Below, in pieces: positions 1 through 9,223 of a stretch of DNA of 64,000 bases (the stretch's first letter is position 1; each line of letters begins with the position of its first letter). Position numbers and translations under genes: made by a program. This DNA comes from Zavarzinella sp. (GTDB lineage Bacteria > Planctomycetota > Planctomycetia > Gemmatales > Gemmataceae), in the NCBI GenBank assembly GCA_041399155.1, contig JAWKTI010000003.1, forward strand, positions 62,001 to 126,000, in the 5' to 3' direction. The notes under the pieces are model-generated. The model saw only the letters and a program-made list of their open reading frames with translations, did no database searches and had not been told where the DNA came from.

Positions 1-120
1 TTTCCATGTTAGTAATTCGCGATTGAGCAGAGTTGCGGATTGAATAAAAGCGATTCCTGCTCCAATCGCTCACCTTTAGCCGTCAACTTTAGTTTATCCT
101 GGATCGCAAATCTGTTAAGC
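1..120 (-). repeat. attC-like spacer repeat 1, possibly cut by the window edge
   Basis: On the minus strand this spacer follows the DUF3052 gene. GCTTAAC (120-114) fits the integron core motif RYYYAAC and overlaps that gene's stop codon. Bases 50-69 are identical to 1368-1387 in spacer 3, and 78-120 resemble 668-709 in spacer 2. A stem can form between GCGATTGAGCAG (20-31) and CTGCTCCAATCGC (57-69) with one bulged base, and extrahelical bases are typical of attC sites. The partner GTTRRRY end is not visible and may lie before base 1. Only the repeat relation is certain; the attC reading is inference. Confidence 0.4.
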
Positions 121-573
121 CTGCTTTTTTCGCTTTGCGTTAACATTGGGTTTGGCCACAATGGTCCCTCTCAATTCCTTGCGTACGACCAACTTGAGGG
201 CAGACCAGACCTCTGAAACGGCACAGACCTTGATGTCCACAAAACCAAGTGGAAGTGCCACATCTCGGATGACATTTTCCGTAATAGTCGTTGGTACTTT
301 GGATGACTTCTTCGGCCATGAGATCCAAACAGGAACCGTGTCTGCCAGTTCTTCGAGCAGTTGTTTCAACAGAGATTCGAGGTCGAGACGTTCAGTGACA
401 AAGGCATGTACAAGTGTTGTATCAGTGTTCGGCTCGGACTGAATCACGCTGTCTGGTGGCAACTCGCCAAGTAGCGACTCGTACTCTTTGGGTTTACCTA
501 ACACTGCGAGCTGCGTTCCTGGCCCAATGCCAAGTTTCTTAAGTAAGGGTGTCCCTGAATAACCGACTGGCAT
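115..573 (-). CDS. DUF3052 family protein
   Basis: A 152-residue soluble protein. The N-terminus (GYSGTPLLKKLGIGPG) is the conserved opening of DUF3052 proteins, whose function is not established. A strong AGGAGG sits about 5 bases before the ATG. The C-terminus is basic (NAKRKK). It is the third of three small same-strand genes separated by related structured spacers, and its stop codon lies inside a GCTTAAC motif. No promoter is seen directly upstream, as would be expected for a cassette gene. Family assignment is fairly sure; cassette status is inferred. Confidence 0.8.
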   Translation of the reverse strand: MPVGYSGTPLLKKLGIGPGTQLAVLGKPKEYESLLGELPPDSVIQSEPNTDTTLVHAFVTERLDLESLLKQLLEELADTVPVWISWPKKSSKVPTTITENVIRDVALPLGFVDIKVCAVSEVWSALKLVVRKELRGTIVAKPNVNAKRKKQA

Positions 574-604
574 GGTGCCTCCTGTGCGGACTGGTGCGGT
601 CCGG

Positions 605-709
605 GATTAAGTATAGCGTGGAGTGCTTACAATGCGACCCGGACCAATAACAGGTTAGGCGCCTGCGGCCGTAAAACTTAGTTTATGCTCAATCGCGGAC
701 CCGTTAATC
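605..709 (-). repeat. attC-like spacer repeat 2
   Basis: The spacer between two minus-strand genes is bounded by an imperfect inverted repeat: CCGGGATTAA (601-610) against TTAATCCGG (704-712), with one bulged base. The ends read GATTAAG and GTTAATC, near matches to RYYYAAC and GTTRRRY. Its 105 bp falls within the usual attC range. The half nearest 709 is related to spacer 1; the other half is not. It also holds the palindrome AGGCGCCT at 657-664. The boundary at 605 lies 32 bases from the next start codon, much like the 29 bases in spacer 3. Confidence 0.35.
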
Positions 710-738
710 CGGCCTGTGGCTGGCTTTGCTCTGTAGTG

Positions 739-1293
739 CTACCCCAGATACCCCACCAAATAATCCCGAATGATGTCCTTCTCCTTCGTCGCGAGGTTGA
801 TCCCAGCGGTGAAAGACACCACATCGCGTGTGTTTATCAACTTTAGCTCCTTGATAGTGAGTGGCTTGCCCCCGAAGGGATTAGCGATTTCCCTCGCCGG
901 GACGTTGAGCGAACATTTTGGGTCTCTGGCCTCAATGGCCCCAACGGTTGTCGTGAGTGCGACGGGAAACGTGTCCTCCGCGATTGCGAAGTGATCACCC
1001 ATCTCGATGGTAATCGTTGCGGAGCGAGATCGACGCAGGATGGCCAGCAACTCACTTGCATACTCCGGGAGTTGTGAAAACTCCGGGAATAGTCCTTCAA
1101 AGAAGGGCAGCGCGGTAGTCAACCGTTTAACCGCTTCCGCCCGTTGGGATTCGATACAACCAGTCTTGATGCCACGGGCAACATCGTCTGCCGACGGCAG
1201 AGCCAACCAGAGTAAGGGAAGCCAAGTTTTCGCTTCGGAGACCGCCTTAGCTTTAGCTCCAGAACCAACATACAGAGAGGCACGGATCGACAT
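739..1293 (-). CDS. hypothetical protein in a cassette-like array
   Basis: A 184-residue protein that I do not recognise. It has no signal peptide or membrane segment; the N-terminal third is moderately hydrophobic (TWLPLLWLALPSADD) and the centre carries an acidic, Arg-rich stretch. The ATG at 1293 has no clear Shine-Dalgarno sequence. It is the middle of three small same-orientation genes with related structured spacers on both sides. It resembles neither neighbour, which suits an array of independently acquired genes. Confidence 0.6.
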   Translation of the reverse strand: MSIRASLYVGSGAKAKAVSEAKTWLPLLWLALPSADDVARGIKTGCIESQRAEAVKRLTTALPFFEGLFPEFSQLPEYASELLAILRRSRSATITIEMGDHFAIAEDTFPVALTTTVGAIEARDPKCSLNVPAREIANPFGGKPLTIKELKLINTRDVVSFTAGINLATKEKDIIRDYLVGYLG

Positions 1294-1321
1294 TTTCTAC
1301 ACCCAATGGAAGCCATATACG

Positions 1322-1443
1322 GCCGAACTAATCCGCAACTGAGCAGAATCGCGAAAGTGAATACGAAGCGATTCCTGCTCCAATCGCACACTTTGAAGGC
1401 TATAGATATAAATAAAGATTTCAGCAAGTGTTATTTGTTAGGC
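1322..1443 (-). repeat. attC-like spacer repeat 3
   Basis: Read on the minus strand it starts with GCCTAAC (1443-1437), which fits RYYYAAC and overlaps the last codons of the upstream gene. It ends with GTTCGGC (1328-1322), one mismatch from GTTRRRY, so the ends form a 6/7 inverted repeat. Length is 122 bp. Inside, GAGCAGAATCGC (1341-1352) can pair with GCGATTCCTGCTC (1368-1380), leaving a single bulged base. Bases 1339-1394 are clearly related to 23-77. The attC reading is an inference from these features. Confidence 0.4.
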
Positions 1444-1853
1444 TGTAATTGGCTTAAAAAATATTCCATAGCCATCTTTTCTAATCCTGTACTTGAAGAA
1501 TATAATCGGTAAATTGTATTTAGTTCTTTTTCAGTGATCAATTGTAATACTTGCTCCAGAGGAAATTCTTTAAGTGAGTCAATTATTTCAAACCCAACCC
1601 TATCAGGTGCCTTGCAAATAAATTCTAGCAATAATGGCAAGGCCTTATTTGAATCACTAAAACCTAGCAGATTTGCAAATCTGAGCTGCCATTCGGGATT
1701 TGCTTGGTACCAGTTCTTGTGAAATCGATTCCAATCATCATCTTCAATATTTTTGCATGATTCTATGCAAACATCCAAGCCAATTTCTGACCAGAATAAA
1801 GGATTATCATGATGTAAATTAAGTACATGATTGATTTTATTAAATGTAAACAT
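1431..1853 (-). CDS. hypothetical AT-rich small protein
   Basis: A 140-residue soluble protein, not recognised. It has alternating short helices with a leucine-rich centre (GFSDSNKALPLLLEFICKAP) that could form HEAT-like repeats, but no motif allows assignment. The gene is strikingly richer in A and T than both neighbours, including at third codon positions, which suggests a foreign source. Its last codons are part of a GCCTAAC motif that starts a structured spacer. It is the first gene of the cassette-like array when read on the minus strand. Confidence 0.55.
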   Translation of the reverse strand: MFTFNKINHVLNLHHDNPLFWSEIGLDVCIESCKNIEDDDWNRFHKNWYQANPEWQLRFANLLGFSDSNKALPLLLEFICKAPDRVGFEIIDSLKEFPLEQVLQLITEKELNTIYRLYSSSTGLEKMAMEYFLSQLQPNK

Positions 1854-1910
1854 ACTTCAATTTAACTAAAACTTTTGCATCTCGAACACTTGCATACGCT
1901 GCGGCTATGG

Positions 1911-1930
1911 ATTCGGGCCTGCGTGAGAAT
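1911..1930. repeat. degenerate ATTC...GAAT palindromic repeat
   Basis: The 20 bases from ATTC to GAAT, followed by GACGGGGTGG, resemble the widespread dispersed palindrome ATTCCCGCCTGCGCGGGAAT, matching at 16 of 20 positions. The IS4 target sequence begins eight bases further on. This is recognition by memory only; one copy in a window proves little. Confidence 0.3.
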
Positions 1931-1937
1931 GACGGGG

Positions 1938-1947
1938 TGGGTATAAG
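1938..1947. repeat. left target-site duplication of the IS4-family element
   Basis: TGGGTATAAG directly abuts the left terminal inverted repeat. The identical ten bases follow the right terminal repeat at 3457-3466. IS4-family elements commonly make duplications of about 9-12 bp. Confidence 0.9.
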
Positions 1948-3456
1948 CCATTGGTGTGAAGGTCTTGAACTGCTGGGAGGATTTGGCTAAGTTCTTTAAG
2001 AGTAAGGTTTTATGTTTTGTCAAGGATTGACAGATGACTTCAAATTCATTCGCTTCAGAGGCTTTATCACGCCTACCTTTAGCCGAAGCCGCTTTCCTCA
2101 TGCTTGATGACATTTTCCAAAATAATACGCTTGAAGCGATCTATCAATCAAATCGTGGACGCACCTACACTCGTATTTTGACATTCTCTTCATTTTTCCA
2201 ATTGTTGCGAGATTCACTGATTTCTCCCGATCACTCTGCCAGGGCTCGTCTGATCGATGCATCTGAAAACGGTGAATTGCCTACATCGCTCAAAGCGTTT
2301 TATGACAAATTAGCGCATATGCCGCCAGAGGTTGGGGCGGGGCTCCTTTCGCATTCCTATCGGGCTATTTCAAAGCTTTTGCCAAGAAAAATGACTTCTA
2401 AATTAAAATCTCTTTGCAAACTTACTGTTGTCGCCGTTGATGGCAAAGTAATTAAGCATACGATGCGGCGCTTCTTCCTTTAAGAATAAGCAAGCAAAAT
2501 GCATCAAAATTGCTTGGAGGAAAGCACTTGTTGCAGTGAATCTGAGTACTGGTCTGGTAATGGAAATGGCTTCGGAATTGGATGGAGAAGCAAGTGAAAC
2601 TACCTTGTTAGCTCCACTTTTGCAACAGCTGAAAGACCATTGCGGCGAGAAATTAATTGTGGCGGATCGATGCTATGGTTTCTACAAGCATATTGCAATG
2701 ATCAAGGATGACGGGTGCCATTTTGTTTTACGAGTTGCAAGCATTACCCAATTTATTCAAGATCCGGAAAAACCAGCGAGAATTGGCAAAGACCGATATG
2801 GCCGAAAACTTATCGAAGAACATGGCTGGATCACAAGTCAAAAGAATACGAAATTGATCGCAGTACGCCGACTGAGCATTATCCGCGATAAAGTGCAGAT
2901 ACAACTACTAACAGACCTGACCGATTCGAAACGATACCCTGCAGACGACATCGCAGAGATATATCGCTATCGTTGGGATATTGAGCGTGTATACGCGACG
3001 ATTACAAAAGTGTTTCAGTTGCGTCACTTGATAGGTACCAGTCCAGAGGCTGGTTTAATACAAGCATCGCTTTGCCTCATTTTATTTAACATTACAGAAG
3101 CAATCAAATGGCATATTTCGGTCGGAAACGGAAAGAAAATAGATGAAGTATCTGGCGAAATGCTCTGGCGAGATATCCGAGATGAGGTGATGGCCGCAAC
3201 GCGATTGCTTCGAACGCGCGATGTGCAGATGCTGCTTCAAGGGATCAAACAAGAAGTGGGGATATTAGAAAGACTAACTGAATTATTGGGCAATCTGTGG
3301 AAAAAGAAGTGGGCAAAAAGCAAAGTAGGGCGTACAGATCCTACAAAAATTCCAAATCCAAAACCCCAAAAACTGAAACAGACAACTTGCCACGATTCAG
3401 TCTTTAGGGTGATGAAGCGAGCAAAAAAATGATGTCCAAGACCTTCACATCAATGG
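1948..3456 (+). mobile_element. IS4-family insertion sequence, 1509 bp
   Basis: Ends are defined by 23-bp imperfect terminal inverted repeats, 1948-1970 and 3434-3456, which match at 21 of 23 positions and start CCATTG. The element is flanked by perfect 10-bp direct repeats. It carries one transposase reading frame on the plus strand, interrupted by two frameshifts. It sits 13 bp beyond the stop codon of putA and just upstream of the cassette-like genes. Intact ends and an unmutated duplication point to fairly recent insertion even though the transposase is broken. Confidence 0.92.
2034..3432 (+). pseudogene. IS4-family DDE transposase, frameshifted
   Basis: The N-terminal part (2034-2483) holds the first catalytic Asp in VVAVDGKVIKH. 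The C-terminal part (from about 2521) holds the second Asp in LIVADRCYGF and the YREK motif in YRYRWDIERVYATITK, which carries the catalytic Glu. Between them the family-like sequence LPLR...LLGGK is readable only in the third frame (about 2474-2524), so two separate shifts are needed, near 2470 and 2521; both behave as loss of one base. The product would be about 466 residues. No active transposase is expected unless these are sequencing errors. Confidence 0.88.
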
Positions 3457-3466
3457 TGGGTATAAG
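3457..3466. repeat. right target-site duplication of the IS4-family element
   Basis: TGGGTATAAG, identical to 1938-1947, directly follows the right terminal inverted repeat and lies 13 bp beyond the stop codon of putA. Confidence 0.9.
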
Positions 3467-3479
3467 CTGCATGGTTTAC

Positions 3480-6456
3480 CTATTCCGGGGCGAAGCCTCG
3501 GCGCATGGTGTTTTCCGTAATGGTGCGTGGGAGCAGGAATTGCAGTAAATAATCCGGGCCGCCGGCCTTAGAACCAATTCCTGACAGTTTAAACCCACCG
3601 AATGGCTGGCGGTCGACCAGGGCACCGGTGATTTTGCGATTGATATACAGATTGCCCACGCGGAAACGCTGCTTGATCGTTTCGATATTCCGTGGGCTGC
3701 GGGAATAAAGCCCCCGGTCAGCGCGTATTTGGTGCCGTTTGCCACCTTTAACGCTTCTTCAAGGTCCTTCACGCGGATAATGGACAGCACCGGGCCAAAG
3801 ATCTCTTCCTGTGCAATCCGTGCGGTGGGGGGCACATCCACAAAAACGTGGGGAGCAACGTAAAAGCCCTTTTTGTCCCAATCGCCAGTTTCTGGTGCAA
3901 AAAAAGATTTGGCTTCGGATTTGCCTACTTCGATCATCCCCAGTATCCGCTGGCGGGCTTCTTCATCGATCACTGGGCCAATTGCCGATCCGGCATCGCT
4001 GGCGGGGCCCATCGTCAGGCTTTTTGTGGCTTCAATCACCCGTTGCACAAAAATGTCGTAGTTTGCTTCCAGCACAATCGCCCGACTACCCGCAGAACAT
4101 TTCTGCCCCTGGTAGCCAAAGGCACTGTCGACGACGCCTTTCACCGCTTCGTCCAGATCGGCATCGGAATCGACAATGATCGCGTTTTTGCCACCCATTT
4201 CGGCAATGACCCGTTTCACAAAGTGCTGTTCCGGCAAAATCTGTGCGGCAGACTGGTTGATATTTAAGCCCACTTGCAGCGAACCGGTGAATGCAATCAC
4301 CGCCACGTCGGGGTGGTTGACCAGAACCGGCCCCACCACTTCGCCCTGCCCAGGGAGAAAATTGACAACTCCTGCCGGAAACCCTGCCTCAGTAAAGACT
4401 TGCATCAATTGTGCGGCGACCACCGGGGTTTGTTCGGCGGGCTTCATGATGGTGGTATTGCCCGCTGCCAGTGCGGCAGCAGTCATCCCACACAGGATTG
4501 CCAGTGGGAAGTTCCACGGGAAATGATCGCCGCCACCCCACGTGGTTCGTAAATCATGTAATTGTCTTCGCCAGGCACATCCCGCCGATGATGGTGTTCC
4601 AGGCGTTCCATTTCCAGTGCGTAGTAATTGCAGAAATCGATCGCTTCTGCCACATCGGCGTCGGCTTCGCGCCACGATTTGCCAGATTCGAACACAATCC
4701 AGGCCGATAACTCGAAGTGGCGTTTCTGCATGACCTTGGCCGCACTGCGAAGCAGATCTGCGCGGGCGGCAACTGGCGTGGTTCGCCATGATTCTAACGC
4801 TTGTTCGGCTGTTTGAACAGCTAGATTGGCCTGTTCCACCGTTGCCAGTGCGACTCTGCCCACCAGATCTTCCTGCTGGGACGGATTTTTCGAATCCAGC
4901 CACGCACCCGATTCGAGTGGCTTCCCACCAATCACAATGGGGTATTGCTTGCCAAACTGGTTCCGGACCTGTTGCAAGGCGGATGCCATGGCCAGGCGGG
5001 GCTTTTCCAACGAAAAATCCCGCAGGGGTTCGTTGCGAAAAGTGGTGCTATGGTGGGCATTTGCCGCACCGTGGGAGTCGAATTCGGTAGTTTTCTTCTG
5101 TTTTGCTTCAGTGGGATTCATCAGTAACCTATGTTCCGGGATCGACCCGGCCTGACTGACACGGATAAATGATTCGTTAGAGGTATTTTCAAGCAGCCGG
5201 CGGACGAGATAAGCCATACCGGGCAACAGTTCGCCATAAGGTGCATAAATGCGAACGCGACGGTCAAAAGAGGCAATGGAATCCTTAAACTCCTCGCCCA
5301 TGCCATAGAGCATCTGGTATTCATAGGCGTTCGGTGGGACATTTAGCTTTTCTGCGGTCGCCAGTGTGTAGGCGATACTACGCACGTTGTGGCTGCCAAA
5401 AGCGGGTCGCAACCATTCATAATTTTCTAATAAAAAGTGGGCACACCGCTCAAAACAAGCATCGGATTCCCACTTCTGGCCCCAAACGGGCACCGGCCAA
5501 TCGTTTTGGGCGGCGATAATCGTTTCGTAATCCCAGTAGGCACCCTTCACCAGCCGAATCCAGACACTGGTGCCCCGCTGTTTCACCCACGAGAGCAGTT
5601 CCTGCAGATCATGTTCGGTATCCCGCAGGTAAGCCTGCATGGCGATCCCCACGTGGGGCCAATCGCGAAATTCCGGCTCATCCAGAACTGTGCGGAAAAT
5701 ATGTAGCGTGGTATCTTTGAAGCTGTGCTGCTCCATGTCGAAATTGACAAATGCACCCTGATTTTTCGCCTGTTTCATAATCGGTCGCAGGCGGCTCAGC
5801 ACCGCACGGGTGGTGCCTTCCGGATCAATCGGGTCGAACTGGCTGTACAGTGCGGACAATTTCACAGAAACGTTCACCCGTGGGATCGGCCCAAGATGAT
5901 CGCGATCGATGATTTCAATTTCGGGAAGTTGGTTGATGCAATCGGTCAGGCCGTGCAGCAGGTCGACATATTGCTGCTGCACTGCATCCGCTTCTGCCTC
6001 GGTGATGGTGGCTTCACCCAGCAAATCGACAGTGAAGGCAAATTTCAGATCCCGCAGAGACTTGACGGCCTGGATTGCTTCCGGAACACTGGAACCCACA
6101 ATAAACCGGCGTGCCAGGTGGCGGGCGTTTGCTTTCGCAAACCAGGCCAATAAACGGGCTGCAGGGCCACGTGACGGCAGCCATTTGACACCATGACGAA
6201 TAAGCCACGGCACCTCATCGCCCGCCTCGCCCAGATCTTCCTTCAGGTGGGATGTTATTGCGGCGGGGTCTGTCAATCGAGGTAAGGCATCCACAAAACG
6301 AAACAACTGAACTTTCAGCCCTTCGGCACTCATTGTCCAGTTCATCAATTGCTGGTCGAACCAGCCAGGCGTGAACACAGCGGCACCACTGGCATCCACG
6401 CGGGCAAAGATTTCCCTGCCATACGCCTGGGTGCGGTGTTCCAAATCAGCGGACAT
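3480..6456 (-). pseudogene. putA: bifunctional proline dehydrogenase / P5C dehydrogenase, two frameshifts
   Basis: Oxidises proline to glutamate in two steps. The first 480 or so residues are the FAD-dependent proline dehydrogenase barrel (VSVKLSALYSQFDP, LVKGAYWDYE, TSNESFIRVS). The rest is the aldehyde dehydrogenase, with Glu in EMGGKN and catalytic Cys in GQKCSAGSR. There is no N-terminal DNA-binding domain. Around 4525 the frame breaks: ISPWNFPLAILCG is restored by adding one C to a CCC run. Around 3708 it breaks again: TGGLYSRSPRNIE is restored by adding one G to a G run. With both repairs the protein ends at 3480, about 993 residues. Everything else is well conserved, so sequencing error in homopolymers is a real alternative to true loss. 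Confidence 0.9.
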
Positions 6457-6542
6457 TCTTACCTCATTCTTTCTACTTGCTTCGATCTGCTATACACTGT
6501 CTTAGCTAATTAATAGTTTTCACCGAGTGGGGAATACGTCGA

Positions 6543-7388
6543 ATGAGTGCGAAAAAAATTGGAAAATACCAAATTATCGCGCCTTTAGGAAAAGGAGCAA
6601 ACAGCACCATCTTTCACATTCGGCGGGAAGAGGACAACCGGGAATACGCTCTGAAAATGATTCCGATCGAGGATGCGGATGATGCTAAGTACATTGAACA
6701 GGCCAAACACGAGTATAAAGTGGCCCAGATGCTTTCTCATCCAAATCTCATTAAGATTTACTCATTAGAATTCCGCAAAAGCCTCTTCATTAAAATCAAG
6801 AAAGTCGAATTATTGATTGAATATCTGAATGCCAAACCACTGGACACCACCATCGTGCCACTGGGACAATTAGGGGCGATCTTTGCCCAGGTGGCTGCGG
6901 GGTTGGTTCACATGCACCGACGTGGCGTTTTTCACGCCGATTTGAAACCGGGCAACATTCTTTACGGTAAGCGTGGCGAAGTCAAAATCATCGATTACGG
7001 CCTTTCCTGGATTAAAGGGGAGACCAAAGACCGGATTCAGGGAACGCCGGAGTACATGGCACCCGAAACGGCAGCCGAAAAAACGATTAACGAAACGACC
7101 GATATTTACAATTTCGGTGCGACAATGTATCGCCTGACCACCCACGAATTGCCCCCACTGTCGTTATCGTCTGATCCGAACATGATTTTGTCGGCAAAAA
7201 CATTCCACACGATGCTGAAACCGGTACAGGAATTAAACAAAGCGGTGCCCAAATCGCTGTGCGACCTGATTCATGCCTGTTTGAAGTTCAAACCTGAAAA
7301 ACGCCCACAGCGAATGGTGGATGTTTTTGAAGAATTAAAGAAGATTGCAGATGAAATGGGAACTCCGATCTACGAAACAGAAGAATAA
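6543..7388 (+). CDS. serine/threonine protein kinase, non-RD type
   Basis: A 281-residue kinase that is almost only the catalytic domain, with no membrane segment. Visible motifs are the glycine loop GKGANSTIF, the ATP-binding Lys in YALKMIP, the catalytic loop HADLKPGN, the metal-binding DYG and APE in GTPEYMAPE. The usual HRD is HAD, so the Arg that normally contacts the activation loop is missing and regulation by loop phosphorylation is unlikely; DFG is DYG. It is divergent from putA, with 86 bp between, and followed 75 bp later by a TMEM143-like gene on the same strand. The substrate is unknown. Confidence 0.93.
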   Translation: MSAKKIGKYQIIAPLGKGANSTIFHIRREEDNREYALKMIPIEDADDAKYIEQAKHEYKVAQMLSHPNLIKIYSLEFRKSLFIKIKKVELLIEYLNAKPLDTTIVPLGQLGAIFAQVAAGLVHMHRRGVFHADLKPGNILYGKRGEVKIIDYGLSWIKGETKDRIQGTPEYMAPETAAEKTINETTDIYNFGATMYRLTTHELPPLSLSSDPNMILSAKTFHTMLKPVQELNKAVPKSLCDLIHACLKFKPEKRPQRMVDVFEELKKIADEMGTPIYETEE

Positions 7389-7462
7389 TCCGCGAAAATT
7401 GTGGTAAATCGCTCTGCGAAATATCAGAATGACTTAGAGAAACGCTAATTTAGGGTGCCTCC

Positions 7463-8671
7463 ATGGCTGAGTATCTCGACCGCGAACATTTCATTCCCAT
7501 TCGTTTGCCGGAACTGGTTGATTTTCTTGTTACGGGACGCGGCAGCACCGAACCACAAAGCTTGCCAGCAGATCAGGCAGAAGACTTTCGGCGATTCGCG
7601 AAGCTGCTGGAAGTGCACTACACCAACTTATTCCGTGATCAGATGGCGGAAGTCAGCGAATCGTACGCACCGTTCGATCCAGATGCAGATACTGTGCCAT
7701 TGGTGCCGATGAGCGATTCAGAACGGGATCAATTGCAGCCAAAATTTTATGAATCGGTACGCCATTTGCTCGAAAAAGCAAACTATCGTCTACTCCCACG
7801 TGAAAATGCTGCAGAATTGTTCAAAGGCCGCAGCTTCTGGGGCCTCGACATGCACGTGAACTGGGATATTTTCGACCACATCGAAATTTATTACCGTGGC
7901 GATACCGTGGGCACCCGCGAAATCCGCAAGTGGTACCGCCTGTGGTTTCCGAAAACCGTGAAGGTGGAACAGTATTCCCGCCTAGTGGTCATGCTGAAGC
8001 TCAAGCCCAATTCACGCTACAAAAAGTATGCAGATACCAACTCGGTATATCTGAAAATGTTGAAAGATATGCCCAAGATGGACATTGAAATGGTGATGCC
8101 AGGCACCCGCATCCGCCTGACCAAACTGGACAAGGGGCTGATCGTTTATCCCATTGCCTCTGGGGTGGGGCTGATCCTTTACAAAGTCCTAACAAAACTA
8201 CTTGGAATTAAAGATTATCTTGCACTGGGCACATCCATATCACTAACCTGGGGCCTTGCGGCAATGTTTGCCGGCTACAGCTACAAATCGTTCATCAGTT
8301 ATACCAACAAGAAAACGGCTTACACCCTTCAACTGACCCAGAATTTGTACTACCAGGGGATCGATAATAACGCGGGCGTCTTCCACCGACTGTTTATTGA
8401 GGCGATGGAACAGGAAATTCGCGAAGCAATGCTGGCTTATTATTACTTGTGGAAAACAAAACGCACCCTGACTGAAGAACAACTGGATGACCTGGTGGAA
8501 GAGGAACTCGAACGTCAATTGAAGATGAAAGTGGATTTTGAGATATCGGATGCAATCCAAAAATTAGAGAATCTTCATCTTGTTGAAAAAGACGGGTATG
8601 CTTACCGAGCGATTCCAATGGAAAAGGCTTTACAACAGATGGATAAGCTCTCGATCAGTGTCCACCAATAA
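7463..8671 (+). CDS. TMEM143 / DUF3754 family membrane protein
   Basis: A 402-residue protein starting with LDREHFIPIRLPELVDFL, the recognisable opening of DUF3754 proteins related to eukaryotic TMEM143. Function is unknown. Two membrane segments lie near residues 225-243 (YPIASGVGLILYKVL) and 252-275 (ISLTWGLAAMFAGYSY), making a hairpin, with a large soluble domain before them. The tail is acidic and helical (LTEEQLDDLVEEELERQL) and resembles a winged-helix end. It follows the kinase gene closely and may share its transcript. Confidence 0.85.
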   Translation: MAEYLDREHFIPIRLPELVDFLVTGRGSTEPQSLPADQAEDFRRFAKLLEVHYTNLFRDQMAEVSESYAPFDPDADTVPLVPMSDSERDQLQPKFYESVRHLLEKANYRLLPRENAAELFKGRSFWGLDMHVNWDIFDHIEIYYRGDTVGTREIRKWYRLWFPKTVKVEQYSRLVVMLKLKPNSRYKKYADTNSVYLKMLKDMPKMDIEMVMPGTRIRLTKLDKGLIVYPIASGVGLILYKVLTKLLGIKDYLALGTSISLTWGLAAMFAGYSYKSFISYTNKKTAYTLQLTQNLYYQGIDNNAGVFHRLFIEAMEQEIREAMLAYYYLWKTKRTLTEEQLDDLVEEELERQLKMKVDFEISDAIQKLENLHLVEKDGYAYRAIPMEKALQQMDKLSISVHQ

Positions 8672-8740
8672 TTCATTAATTTTTCATTAAATAATAATAC
8701 TGTTATATATTTGATTCTTTCTTTTCATTGAGAATTTCAC

Positions 8741-9181
8741 ATGGCTCGAGTCAGCACGTATTTGAACTTCCCACGCCACACAGAAGAAGCGTTTGAATTT
8801 TACCGCACCATCTTCGGTGGGGAGTTTGAAGGCGGAATTAATCGTTTTAGTGACATCCCACCTTCACCTGATATGCCACCTATCGCAGATGCTGATAAAG
8901 ATCTGGTCATGCACGTGCAGCTTGTGATTTTAGGTAGTCATGTTCTGATGGGCACCGATGCACCGGAATCGATGGGTTTTCAGGTGACCCGCGGCAACAA
9001 TATTCACATTAATCTGGAACCAGACACCCGCGTAGAAACGGAACGGATTTTCAATGCGCTGGCAGCAGGTGGTGAGATACTTATGCCTTTGACAGAAATG
9101 TTCTGGGGTAGCTACTTTGGCAATCTGGTCGACCGCTTCGGCATCAATTGGATGTTCAACTGCGCTGAACAGAAAGCATGA
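8741..9181 (+). CDS. VOC family protein (PhnB-like)
   Basis: A 146-residue protein of the vicinal-oxygen-chelate superfamily, PhnB / 3-demethylubiquinone methyltransferase-like branch. It starts STYLNFPRHTEEAFEFYRTIFGGEF, typical of that branch, and ends FGNLVDRFGINWMFNC. Length fits the family. Members of this branch often have no known substrate, so a function is not assigned. The upstream 69 bp are AT-rich, and the gene is convergent with scpB. Confidence 0.9.
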   Translation: MARVSTYLNFPRHTEEAFEFYRTIFGGEFEGGINRFSDIPPSPDMPPIADADKDLVMHVQLVILGSHVLMGTDAPESMGFQVTRGNNIHINLEPDTRVETERIFNALAAGGEILMPLTEMFWGSYFGNLVDRFGINWMFNCAEQKA

Positions 9182-9223
9182 TCAAAAAGTGAATGTAATT
9201 ACGCCCGTTCGCCTGGTGCGGGT

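Noticed and set aside
2452..2490. Possible programmed +1 frameshift in the IS4 transposase at CTT TAA, which looks like the prfB site CTT TGA
   Set aside because: The shifted frame does not give family-like sequence at once; LPLR and LLGGK lie in the third frame, so two independent one-base losses explain the data better.
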